Positions 1 through 10,827 of a DNA stretch of 64,000 nt are shown piece by piece. Position numbers and translations under genes: made by a program. The stretch is from Neonectria sp. B-13 (lineage: Eukaryota; Ascomycota; Sordariomycetes; Hypocreales; Nectriaceae): contig NOKP01000002.1 in the NCBI GenBank assembly GCA_002682825.1, positions 3,971,378 through 4,035,377 of the forward strand, in the 5' to 3' direction. Each line of letters begins with the position of its first letter. The stretch's first letter is position 1. The notes under the pieces are model-generated. The model did not search any database and had not been told where the DNA came from. It saw only the letters and a program-made list of their open reading frames with translations.

Positions 1-1065
1 TGGTAGTCTCTTGATCTTGTCTTTCTTAATGGTCCTCTCGCCCTCTCGCACGGTGGAGTTGGATGAGGAGGAGTTAAGAGATTCCCTAACCGCCGCAAGG
101 CCATGCGGATCGGCTGTGAAGACATCATCGTTGGGGATGCTGCCAGCCCTCCGTCGGGTGACCGGAGGTCTCGTCAGGGAAGGACTGGCCAGCCGTCCCT
201 TGACTTGGTTGCCTCGGAATGAAGTGACATAGCTCGGGGATTGAGATGCAATGGAGGTCGGTGTCGTGTCACGACTGTAAGACCCTGGCCCCGGTGACTC
301 GGAAAATCTCGTGGAAGGGCTTCCACTGGTCCCGGAGAACAACAAGCTGGCAGGAGTCGGTGGCGGAAGGTCATGAGTTGCCAAGCGGAAAGGGACTTCA
401 AAAGTAGTTTCCAACGAGTTTGAGGGTTGTCGAATGCCTCGGTATCGATCCAGTTCCGGATAAATGATTTGCGACTTCCTGGTCTTGTTCAAATCGACTA
501 CCTCAGCGACTTGAATCTCGGCTGGGCTGTGAGTTACACTCCGGTCCATATGGATACCAAATATCGGGTCCATCGAGCCACGCGACCGCGGCCGGGACGA
601 AGATGAACTTGTGCGAGGTGACTCGTTGTGTGGGCTGGTGATGCCACCGGAAAGAGACGACTTCTTTCTTCTCAAGACGTTCGGGGGAGGTTTTGAAGTC
701 GTGTCGATAGATCGTGTAGAAGAGGAGGAGCCGGAATCGCCCCGAGGTTTTGTGCTTGAACGGCTAGATGCGATAGTACTAGAAGAAGCCCATGATTGGG
801 CTTGATGGTTGAGGGTAGGTCGACCAGTGGGTTGAGGGATCGAGGGACGTCGAGTTGAGGGCTGGGGTACCCTGGTCGTTGGTCGTGCTCCCGAGGAAGG
901 CGAAGGCCTTGGGATTGTCCTAGGAATGTCGGGTTCCTTTCCTGTTCTATTCAGGTTCAGCGGCCTGGGAGGACCCAGAGTCATTCGCGGATCCCCCAGT
1001 CTTCTCGTCCGGGTCCCTTCTAAGGGCCTGGACGGGAGGCCAGACCCCAACCTGCCGGATTCCAT
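1..1065 (-). CDS. Ser/Pro-rich protein, N-terminal part (runs off the left edge)
   Basis: The minus strand is open without a stop from an upstream stop near 1166 to the window edge. The first in-frame ATG is at 1065, giving 355 codons before the edge; a second ATG at 984 (MTLGPPRP) is an alternative start. The product is disordered: it is rich in Ser, Pro, Thr and Arg, with many SP/TP phosphosite-like pairs and basic patches such as LRRKKSS. One stretch with more ordered composition follows residue ~165 (around PIFGIHMDRS and the YPELDRYRG segment). The visible end is Lys-rich (TIKKDKIKRL). This looks like the disordered N-terminal arm of a larger signalling or cytoskeletal protein. No catalytic domain is visible and I do not recognise the family. 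The C-terminal part, with any diagnostic domain, lies outside the window. Confidence 0.7.
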   Translation of the reverse strand, partial: MESGRLGSGLPSRPLEGTRTRRLGDPRMTLGPPRPLNLNRTGKEPDIPRTIPRPSPSSGARPTTRVPQPSTRRPSIPQPTGRPTLNHQAQSWASSSTIASSRSSTKPRGDSGSSSSTRSIDTTSKPPPNVLRRKKSSLSGGITSPHNESPRTSSSSSRPRSRGSMDPIFGIHMDRSVTHSPAEIQVAEVVDLNKTRKSQIIYPELDRYRGIRQPSNSLETTFEVPFRLATHDLPPPTPASLLFSGTSGSPSTRFSESPGPGSYSRDTTPTSIASQSPSYVTSFRGNQVKGRLASPSLTRPPVTRRRAGSIPNDDVFTADPHGLAAVRESLNSSSSNSTVREGERTIKKDKIKRLP

Positions 1066-4000
1066 TTCTATCCAACCTTCAGTCCCAACGATGTCTCCCA
1101 AAGCCCATGTTTCACGGGGAGATCCAAATCTGAACAAGAAGACAGGGGGAGATTGTACAGCGAATTAACAAAACAGGCGATGGGTGAGAGATATAAAAGA
1201 AATGCGAAGGCGCAGGCGCGTGAATGGGATGTGGTGAGGTTGTCGGTATTAGTGCGGAGGGGGATTGGCGAGATGGTGGGGGAGTGAAACCGCTCCACGG
1301 CTGTCAGGGATTCGGCGCCTAGAGGGGGCTAGCTCCAAGGTGAAGGGGTGTGATGGATGGGATGAGGGCGCGTTTAGGTGAGAAGTGTCGGCACCGGGGG
1401 AGTCGGGGACAGATGATGTGATGGATGTTGGCAGTGAGTTCGACCGGACTGCAAGAGGGGAGGCGATGTGATGAGCGGGGGCGGGGTTTCAACTTCCAGG
1501 ATATAAGAAAAGATGTCGACAGGAAAAGGAAACGGAACAAACAGGAACTGTGTCAATGAAGAGAGGGTCGAGGATAGAGAGAGAAGAGAGAGATATGACA
1601 GCGGGGAGGCCCGAACGGGAGAGACGGAGCCATAGTATTTAGGTGATTGCCGCCGGTCTGGGGCATTGTCATGAGTGGACGAGGCCGGCCGGTACACGAG
1701 TACCTAGGCGACCAGACGAAGGTACTTGCTAGGGTGTCTATTCTGACTGTGGCGTCTGATCCCGGCAGCAGGCATGAAGCTGGGGTGGGCTGTCCTTGGG
1801 CCTTGCTTGTGGCCGGCCCTTAACTAACGTTAGGCCATTGAGCCTTGAGCCCTTTTGGGGACGACCCTACTGCGCGTTAGGTGTGTGCAGCACTGGGGCG
1901 GCGGCGTGGAGTCGCCGATCGACGACGTCCAAGGCTCAAAGCCGTCCATGGGTTGAGTCACCTCAACCTCCTTGGCCAGCGAGCCGTGGCAGTGGGACTC
2001 TCCTCTCAAGACTCAGGGAGCCCTGTGCCGCTCTGCAAACTGCGCCGCGTTGCTCCCACGACCTGCATACCGCCCCGTCCTATGGGAGACCTCTGGACGT
2101 GGCTTGCAGTCGCCATTGGGCACCAAACCCTGGCCGGGATTTGCACGCACTTTTGGTGGGAGACGGCCCTGCGAGCCATTGGGAGCCTGTCGCGCCCGTT
2201 GCACGCCTTAGCACAGGAGCCTTGGGGGTACGCTGAGGTGGGGCCCGCCAGTGCTAGGGAAGTTGAGATCCTGAGAGAGGCAAAGAGAGGTTTAGACGAC
2301 GGGTTGTGTGTGGTTCCTTGGCCTGGCCCGTTGGTCGGTGGGCCGTGGGAGGGATGGGCCGATGGACGAGGGTCCTTGCTGAAGCTAAATCCGGGTCCAT
2401 CTGTGTGGACTCCGGACGTCGGTTGCAAGGATGCAATGAAGATAGAAAAGCCCAGATGTGGAGATGCTCGCCCGCGGGAAGGGAAAAGGGCGAGTCTCTG
2501 TTATGGAACTGGGGCTGGGAGGGCCAAAATCCTGATCAAGTGCTGATGCAGGTGCAGGGGAGTCGAAGGGGGCCGAGATGTGTGTATTTTGTGGATGGTG
2601 TTGGTTGGTGTTGAGGGAAGAGGAGGGGAGTGTGGGCGAGGGGCGAAATGGAACTCGACGACATTTCCCGAGCTGGTTGACTGGATGGCCAAGCATCTCC
2701 TTTCAAGCCCGACTCCAACACGTTCTGATTGTCACTCATTCCCAATCCCATTCCTCTGAGGGTCATGCTTGCCTGCAATACACAACCGTTGCCGATGCCA
2801 TGTGGACAGGTTGATGAGATGGAGGCTCGCTTCGAAGAGCCTAGGACTCTGCGCGTCTCGATGCCACCCACACACCACAAGACCCGTTGCATTGGCTTGG
2901 ATCCTGCAACGCCCAGTCCCTCATGGTCAGTCGCCGTTTTGAGTGAGGGTTGTCGACAGTCGACCGTCGTCGCGCGCGCTGCTGCATGTCTAGGACATGC
3001 AGGCGGAATGTCTCACTGCGTGCACTCCGACAGGACCATCTTGGCTATGTGCGTCTGCATGTCTCACAGCTCATCGTCACAAGCGATCCCGGCCTGATGT
3101 CACGGTGACAATAACACAATAACACAGGCGTGTGTTTTACCAAATCAGAGAAACCGAACGTGGGCTGGCCGTGATTTGCGCGCTGGTTCCCTAATAAACA
3201 TCCCAACATGGGATTCAGAGGCGATCATGACATCGCAGGAATAATTTGGACAAGGAAGGTGCTCAGTAGAGCAGATGGGAGGAGGTCTGGAGAAACGGAT
3301 AGAGGCAGGATGTACCATGGTAGTCGTCGTAAGACTCCTTCCATTTCTTCCTAATGGAACCTAAGGTACCATCTCGAAGTTGGATGACACGCAAGTTCCT
3401 CTCATCTTTGAAGTTCCTGCGTGTTCCACTCTCTCGCATCTCTCGCCCCTCTGTCGAGCATCAAGTATACACAGGGATCTCCGAACCCCTTCTCCAGTCG
3501 ATTCTCCCAAAACTCGAAAAGTCAAATCTCACATGCCCAAATCACCGCTGAGGACGACGACAAGCACTCACCGTTGGCTGCGCAGTGTGGGGAGTCTCGA
3601 GCTTGGGCCAATTCCCCTGCGCCCATTCCCTGCTCTTCCAACCCAGTCGTCGACCATCTATCTCCACCATCGCAGCACGCAGCACGCTGCAGTAGCCTGG
3701 CAGTTTGCAGCCCAGCAAGCAGCGATATGCTCCCCATAATAGCACAGGACCCGTTCTTGGTGTGGGAGGCCGTTCGCGTCTATGCGTCTAAACATGCTAA
3801 ACCTGGGATCAATAGGCGAATGCAGCTTTTGGCACCGCCGTACATGCAAACCGTGATGGCCATGGCATGCGTTCAACCTCGACTAACAGTGTCCCAGTTG
3901 CTTGGGCCGTGAACCTTGCTCAGTGTGCTGCCCACACAAACTACCCACGTTTTCCACTGCGCCCAGTGCGCCCAGTGCGACGGGTGGGAGGGGCTGTCTC

Positions 4001-4617
4001 ATCAACTACCGGCTTTCCATGGCCGTTGCCTTTTACGGCAAAGAGTACCGTCGCAATCGCCACCATCCCCGTCTCCAAAATGGTCTGAGTGCGAAGGACA
4101 AATTCGTGGGCGGCGAGACATTCTGGAAACTCTAGCCGTCTCTGGCCATTTCCAGGAGTCCAAGACGACTGGGCGTTGCATTCCCATTCGTTGATCAGGC
4201 CACGCAAAGCGCCCTCCTTGCTGAGGAGTGGCCATCCTACCCGTCTTCTGCGGCCTCTCATTGGTCATTTTCCAACCATTTTCTACCAATGGCTGTGCAC
4301 CCCTCGTTTCACACCCCCAGCCCATCTCCTGGGGGCGGGTTCTCATGCATGTCTCTCCCTACCTGCTTAGCTGCTATAGCGGACGTCTTATCCGCCGCGC
4401 CGAGCCCGAACCTGTTCGCCAATCCTCTGCCGCCGCTCGCATTCCCATATCAGTTATCGCCGCAATTACGGAATCTTGTTTGTTGCTTACGTTGGCTTTA
4501 TCAGTGAGGTACGGGGAACAGCAAGTATATCCGTCCTTTGTCCCGGACCTCCCGGCGAGTTTCGCTACTGAAAGTCTATCGGCCGAGACTGAGGAGCGGG
4601 ATCCGTGTAAGCTCGAA

Positions 4618-4639
4618 GTGTACTTCGTACGAAGTGCAC
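4618..4639. repeat. 22-bp near-perfect palindrome
   Basis: A 14-bp perfect palindrome (4622-4635, centred on CGTACG) is extended to 22 bp with one mismatched pair. It lies in intergenic DNA and could be a dimeric regulator site or chance. Confidence 0.5.
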
Positions 4640-5590
4640 CAGCGCACTGTCCTGTCTGTCCAGTTGAATTTACAAGTCCCAGACTGGCCCCGTGAGCCGA
4701 AGGACCAAGACAAAACGGGCGCACGCGACCCAGGATTAACTATAGAACCGGGCGGTCCAACGGTCGGCATTCAAGACATCGCCCCCGGCACTGAGACGTC
4801 ATGATGAAAACTCTGGCCTTCACCGACACAACGGCAGGCAATCACGAGGACTGGTCTGGCCAGGTGACCAAAGTGGCCTACGGTCAGTCAGCCCAGTGAC
4901 CAAGTAGTCTACTCCAGCCTCCCAGCGATACTAGTAGTGCGGCGCCGCCTCGACCAGCTCCAATGCCGAGGAAGCTGAAACTTGCAGCTGGACGGGGGCG
5001 ATGTTTATGCGTTGGCTCGCGTCTATGGCGGCTGCACGGGGTAGACGTCAAGATGTCATAAAGCGAACCGGTTTTAGATCGGTCTGCACGACCGATATTG
5101 CTCGGGATTCACTGCAGACGGTGTCATCATCGGTTCCAAATGTGGCAATGGGGGAGGCATCCCACTAGTGCTCCGCCACACCCGGCCACAAGGCCACCGG
5201 TTTTTTCAAGGTGAGGCTGGTGCGCCCCATTGACGTGGCAGCTCCCGCGTGGCTGGGCGCCCCGGCCCTTCACCTGTCAAGCCTCATGCCAACCCAGATC
5301 TCGCTGTGGCGCTTGGATGCCGAGCGAATCGCAGGCCCCCGGCGAGAAGGGCGCCACTCTTTTTCTGTCCAGATCCCTGCAAAGTCACTTCGATGAAGAT
5401 CTAAAGTCCTCGAGACTTGGCCTGGCGGTGAGGCCAGAGACAGGCGCTTGTGCGGCTTTGCCTCACTGCCAGCTCATCATCGTCCCAGCTGGCCACGCGC
5501 AAGCCGATATCTCCCAGCGACGGTTCAAGAAAGAGAAGCAGACTATCAATCCAAGTCGCGATGCTGTTGGGGGGGTTCGAGCCGGCGAAC

Positions 5591-5630
5591 AATGGAGTCC
5601 ACTGGAGTCAACTGGAGTCAAACTGGAGTC
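5591..5630. repeat. imperfect decamer tandem repeat, about 4 copies
   Basis: The unit is close to ACTGGAGTCA. The outer copies have diverged by a base or a shift. It lies in intergenic DNA with no coding context. Confidence 0.6.
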
Positions 5631-7393
5631 GCCCACCACCCTGGCAGCCCAGCTGCTTAGCCGCACTCTCCAATCGTAGCCGCCATCGCCCTCGGCGACC
5701 AGGGGGTTCATCGAGTGAGCAAGGGTTTTTGCGCTGCCATTGGCTTGCTGGCTGAGACGCGATGAGGCATAGTCTCAGGTAACGTGACGATTTTTAGAGT
5801 CTCAGGGACGGGCCTCTCCAGGCTTGTTGGCTACCGGCCGTGACCATTGAGATATGGTCCCATCCGCACGTTTCCTGAAGGCGTCGGAGGTGGACGACGT
5901 CGTCCGAGAATGGCCTGCGTGGCTTGCGCTGTTGGATGGGTCGTGATCCTTTTGGGAATGCGGGATTAGCGCGGTGGTCTAGTTGTTTTGCGTGGTCGTC
6001 CTTATCCCAGAGCCGCGAGTCTGCGTCTTTCGTTGGCTCTTCTCCTGGAGGACGACCATCGCGTGCTTGCTCGTTTCAGCGGCACTGGGGGGCATGACAG
6101 CATCGTTGGTCAGCCAGAAACTCCTTCTTCCCGGACGTGACTGGTGCTGTTCTACGCTGCTCTAAGACATCCTTCGATGACTCCCACCCCATGGGCCCGT
6201 CTTCGCTCGGCCAAGCTGTCCTGCTCGTTGTGATAGGGCTTAGCAGCTCTCCTGTTATCGACAGCCCTGCCTTAACTGGGATAGCCGAGTTCCCAATGGA
6301 GGCGTCTCTATCTCGGCTGAAGGCTCCATCCTCAGCTTCCGGTCGAGCGCCTCGGAGTGTTACACGGGAACGAATAGTCTGTCAGTACCTGCCGTCTCCG
6401 ACGATGCCGCCCGTCACTAAAGAACGCGGGCTTCAGGCGACCGGCAACCAATATCGCGATAGTTGCCAGCCTAGTCTGAGTTTTCGCTCAACCGTGCTGA
6501 CCCTCGCCCTGCGTGGTTAAGTTAGATGGATGGGCCGTCTAGGTCCGCATCGCAACTCAGCACCTCACATCACCACTCCCAATGGCTCCTTGTGGAAAAC
6601 GCTAGGATGCGGGAGAGGTAGTGGAGCAGAACCTGGACGCGGCGCACTTCCATCCGCCATCCGTCAGACTAAGGAGTCTCCCCGCCCTCCGTCGCATCCA
6701 ACTGGGCTTGGCCGTCTTCAGAGCTGTGACTGGTTGTGCGGGAGGGTGTGAAGGATTTGCTCCGATGCATCTGGATTCAGTCACGGGAAAGGGGGTAAGG
6801 GGTGAGACCCAACCAACCCCTAGACTACGGCTCGCATATCATATTTTTCGCTTTGTTGTCATCACCCGTCAGATCCTATTCGACAATTCCGTCGGAGCCG
6901 GGCATGGCCAGCCAGAGTTTGATATGGACGGATCTAGTCATGGCTGATAAGCCTTGTAAGCTGTCATCAACCGAATCTACTCACACATTGGCAACCCTTC
7001 CCCCCCTGAGAGGGTTGGTCACACAAATATAGGGCCATCGTCTTGGTCTACTCGTCCCACACTGGTTTCCTGATGTGCGGGCGCCAGCAGTGCGCTATTG
7101 ATCGTGTCTTCTTCCAATCCTGTTGTTTCGACGTGGCGGTACACAAAGTTGTTGCCAGACTTGGCCCTGGTGGCAAGGGTCGTTTTTGTGGATGACAACC
7201 TCAGCTACCCGAGTGGTGCAAGTCGAAGAGATGAATACCAAATTGCGGCGAAAGGATACAATGGAGGTAGAGCCCCCATCGACATGACGGAACCAAGAAA
7301 CCGAAGTGCATCATCTCGGTATCACTAATACGAGGAAAGTTCTTGGGGGTAGTTTGAGACGTGAAGACGAAAGACCCGCAACGCCGATTCCTC

Positions 7394-7399
7394 TTTATT
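7394..7399 (-). terminator. candidate poly(A) signal for the SAP-domain gene
   Basis: AATAAA on the minus strand, about 170 nt downstream of the stop codon at 7568. The position is plausible for a fungal 3' UTR, but the hexamer alone is weak evidence. Confidence 0.3.
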
Positions 7400-7567
7400 C
7401 TCTTTTCCCTTCATTCTTTGCGCTTTAAAAATAGTAATTTACATTTCAGAATCCGGTTGCGCACCTAGAACCTGGGCTCCCCTTGTCCCGCAATCTTGCT
7501 CGGTTCCGAGCCTGACATTGTTCATCCACAGACATGGCCATAAAAAATTCGTCTTTCACGGGATCCT

Positions 7568-8455
7568 CTAGTTGGAGGCAAACCGAGCTGCGCGCTTCTC
7601 CGCCTTGGCCTTCTCCGCTGGGTCGTTGAAGATGCTGCCGCGGGTGACGGGGCCATCCCGACGAGAACCGCCCTCGCCACGACCGCTGTCACGACCGCCG
7701 TCACGACCGCCGTCACGACCACCGTCACGACCGCCGTCGCGTCCGCCGCGGCCCCGTCTTCGACCACCGCCCCTCCGGTCCAGACTCTGTCGCTTGGAGT
7801 TGCGAGTGCTGTCGCCTTCGGCGCGGTCACGGCCACGCTTGAGAGGGCGCTCCGGAAGGGCAGAGTCGAGGCCGGAAGCCAGCTCCTTCTCGTCGATGCC
7901 GAAGCGCTTGGCTCGCTCAGTGCGCTTCTGGGTGTCGTCGTCCTCCTCGATACCAAATCGCTTGGCGCGATCGGCGCGCTTCTTGGTTTCCTCATCTACT
8001 GCGGTGGAGGAAAGACCCATGGCGTAAGACTGGGCGGGCTCTGCGAGCTTCTCCTCCTCCTCGACGGGCTTCTCCTCAGCGGCCTCCTCGACTGGCTCGG
8101 TCGCAGCAGGAGCTTCCTCAGTGGCGGGAGCCTCAGCAACGGGCTCAGTGGCGGCGGCGACAGGAGCGGCGACGGCGGCCGGGGCAGCGGGAGCCTCGTC
8201 GTCACTGTAGCTGATCTCGTCCTCCTTGTTCTCGGCTAGAAAAACTCGTGGGTTAGTGGAATGAAGCTCCAGGGAGCGGCTTTGCGCGCGCGCAGTCGCA
8301 GGGACGGACGTACTAGGCTTGTCCTCGGTCTCGGACTTCTTATCGTTCTCCTGCAGGCGCGCGATCAGGTCGGCCTTGTTGCCAGTCTGCGGCAAGCTCT
8401 TCTCAGCCAGGAGCTTCTTCAGCTCCGGCACCTTGAGCGACGAGTACTCGGCCAT
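7568..8455 (-). CDS. SAP-domain nuclear protein, Tho1/CIP29 (SARNP)-like
   Basis: There are two exons, 8314-8455 and 7568-8235. The 78-nt intron (8236-8313) has a GTACGT donor, an ACTAAC branch site and a TAG acceptor. It is a multiple of three, so the unspliced frame stays open; the spliced product is 269 aa. Residues ~4-36 form a SAP motif (LKVPELKKLLAEKSLPQ then KADLIARLQ), which in this family binds DNA or RNA. An Ala/Glu-rich acidic linker follows. Two copies of a basic RAKRFGI motif come next, which is typical of Tho1/CIP29. The protein ends in an RGG-like tail with five GGRD repeats encoded by a 12-bp tandem repeat. In yeast, Tho1 acts with the THO/TREX mRNP assembly and export machinery. 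The family call is strong; the role here is inferred. Confidence 0.9.
   Translation of the reverse strand: MAEYSSLKVPELKKLLAEKSLPQTGNKADLIARLQENDKKSETEDKPSTSVPATARAQSRSLELHSTNPRVFLAENKEDEISYSDDEAPAAPAAVAAPVAAATEPVAEAPATEEAPAATEPVEEAAEEKPVEEEEKLAEPAQSYAMGLSSTAVDEETKKRADRAKRFGIEEDDDTQKRTERAKRFGIDEKELASGLDSALPERPLKRGRDRAEGDSTRNSKRQSLDRRGGGRRRGRGGRDGGRDGGRDGGRDGGRDSGRGEGGSRRDGPVTRGSIFNDPAEKAKAEKRAARFASN
7679..7745. repeat. 12-bp tandem repeat coding GGRD units
   Basis: About five imperfect copies of a 12-bp unit lie inside the 3' exon of the SAP-domain gene and encode GGRD repeats on the minus strand. The repeat sits in frame, so copy-number changes would alter tail length without a frameshift. 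Confidence 0.8.
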
Positions 8456-10827
8456 GGCGCGCGTTTGGGAGGGAGGGAGGCTAGAGTTGGACGAAGCGTG
8501 TGTCGCCGGTGAGAGTAGGTGTTGGTAACAGCGGTGGCGAGTGCGATTGCGATTTGCGAGGCGCGCCGAGGGGGACGATGGAAGCGAGGGGGATTTGAAG
8601 GAAAAGAGGGATGGGAGATGCGAGGTGGAGGCGTCCTTGCTCAGGGACGAGCCTGGGGAGATGACGCTGGGGATGGGATTTTAGTGGGACAACGCGCCTT
8701 TGCTTGGGTGGGCTTTGGGCTTTGGGGGGCCTCTCAGCCTCTGTTGGCCTCCTTTGACCAGTAGCACAGCTTTGCGCATCAGTGCTTGTTTCTCTGTTCG
8801 CAGGGTGATGCGCACGGGCCATGTGCATCCCTTTGGCTCCCGGTCTTAATTAGGGCCTAACTTGCCAACCTCAGGGACAGCTCCCAGATACTGCTGTGCT
8901 TGGTATACCCCCGTTTCTACTACCAGTACTACCTAAATAGGTACCTAGGTCGCGAGGTTTTCGTACATCAAGCTTACCATGGGGCTCTTGTTGGCAGCAA
9001 CCCAGCGGCAGATAGTCAGGTTGCGCGCCGTAGAAATAGAATCTCATCCTAAGGCGTTTATTGTTATTTTCTATATACAAAGTTACCGAGATAGCCTAAT
9101 CAAAACGCGGGCTATGCCGTGCGACTCGGATCACTCGCAGGTTGAAGAAAAAAACGAGGCCATTGGTCTGGACCTGGTGAGACAGCTATTGTTCCTGAGA
9201 CGTGTCCCCTATCAACTCACCTGTCCCTCCTCCACCTCGTCGGATCTGTGTCGACGTCCGCCTGTAAGTAACTCTAGAACACGGTTAAAACCGATACGTT
9301 GACACCCAAGAACAACGTTCATCTTGAGGGGCTTGACTTGGGCAAGTACCAAGGTAGAGAGTATCAGCCTGAGAGTTGTGCTAGTCAGACCAAAATACAG
9401 CTGCAGTCCATGACACCGCCGGGTCAGGAAAAAGAGGAGGGTTTCTGGTCGAATCACTAGGTAATCAGGAGAATAAAGAGTAGGCGGGGAAAATAGGTAC
9501 GTAATGCGTGCGTTACAGACTATGCACCGGCCAGTTTACGTTGCACTGCTCTCAGTTGTGAGTGCCACTTACAACCACCTTCCTGGAAGCTAACATGTGG
9601 ACGGCTGCGTTGAGTCGCTAGGTGAGTAAGGTAGTGACGGATTGGCCGCCTCCCTCATAGGAATTCTCACCAGTGCGGGAGTATCTGTCTCACCCTTTGC
9701 AGCGCTCACTCCAGGTCGTCCCCGTCCGTTACAGACCCGCTTGAATGATAGAACGAACCATGGATGATAACCCTCCGAAAAGGACGCGCGTATTGCCATG
9801 GGTGAGACTAACACTGCCACAGTGGGTGTACAGCTTGTTATCAGAAGACGCAACGAACTAGCCGCGAGGAGGAGAGAGATTGCGGTCAAGACGGCCCCTC
9901 CTGTGGATGCTTTCTTTCGGGGGCTGAGAGGCTTGGTTGCGTATTCGGTACGTGGTACTTAGAAGCAACCCTGAGAACGTGCCGAGCGTCAGACGGATTG
10001 AGGTGATGGCCACGTTTGGGTGACATTGAAAAAGAATTCCCCGAGCCTTCCCAACCCAAAAACGATGTCGGGATCCTAAAGAGACGCCGGAGGTAAATGT
10101 GGAGGGAGGCATCGGGCATCTGAAACGGCCATCTGGTTGGGCTGGACCTTGATTGCTCAATTTGCTGCCAGGCCAAACGCGACTCTAATTGCGCCCTTCC
10201 CCAGAGTTACTATAAGCTCAGAGACCAGCCAGATCTGTTCCCGACTCCCGGCTCCGGTGGCGGCTCCACTTTCTTCTCGAGACGGCAAGTGCCAACTTCT
10301 AAGGGGCCGCGAGCGGTAGTAGCTTGCAAGGTGGGAAGGTGCACCTGGCACACGTTTAGGTTCTTCCCCCCCCTGTCTTCCAACTCGTCCTCCAACCCGT
10401 CTTCCAGTCCTTGCAACTCAATCTCGGCCAACCTCTTCATCTTTTACATTGTGCACGTCGTCCGACATCGTCAGCTTTTGGCGACCACCGTTTTATCTCT
10501 GATTGCTGCTCCCGCCCATTTGCTCCTTCCTCGCGACCACTGCGACAAGCCGCGCGACGACAGCCCGGCAGCTCCGAAACCGAAACCATCACACGACACA
10601 TTTGAGCTTCCCCGCGATCACCACCATCTATCCGACACTCCTCCTCTGCGCCATGCGATAGCGGCCCGCCGCCAGGAAGATGCGAATAGCCCAAACCTCG
10701 ACTCTGCTCCCGAATGCCCGACTTGCCCGTCACTATCTAGCTGCTGCCGCTTGACGTGGCTCCTGGAGGTCTCCCCAGTTTTCCAAACCTCTTGCCAAGG
10801 CTCCTCGCCACCAGACTCTTGCCCACG
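8456..10827. promoter_or_regulatory. shared upstream region of divergent SAP and DCR2-like genes
   Basis: This 2.4-kb interval separates two divergently transcribed genes. The right ~500 bases (from ~10340) are C/T-rich and look like the leader of the phosphatase gene. ORFs in the interval are short and overlap on both strands. No domain-like sequence or extra gene is visible. Confidence 0.5.

Larger units (their letters stand above)
1066..7567. other. long gene-poor interval
   Basis: About 6.5 kb separates the start of the Ser/Pro-rich gene from the 3' end of the SAP-domain gene. The first ~600 bases are probably the promoter and leader of the left gene. The rest has only short overlapping ORFs on both strands, with no domain-like sequence and no run of well-spliced exons. 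It contains a near-perfect palindrome (4618-4639) and a decamer repeat (5591-5630). I see no gene I can defend. Confidence 0.5.

Noticed and set aside
1796..2546. Overlapping ORFs up to 221 aa on both strands
   Set aside because: Several frames and both strands are open at once because of GC-rich composition; no conserved motif.
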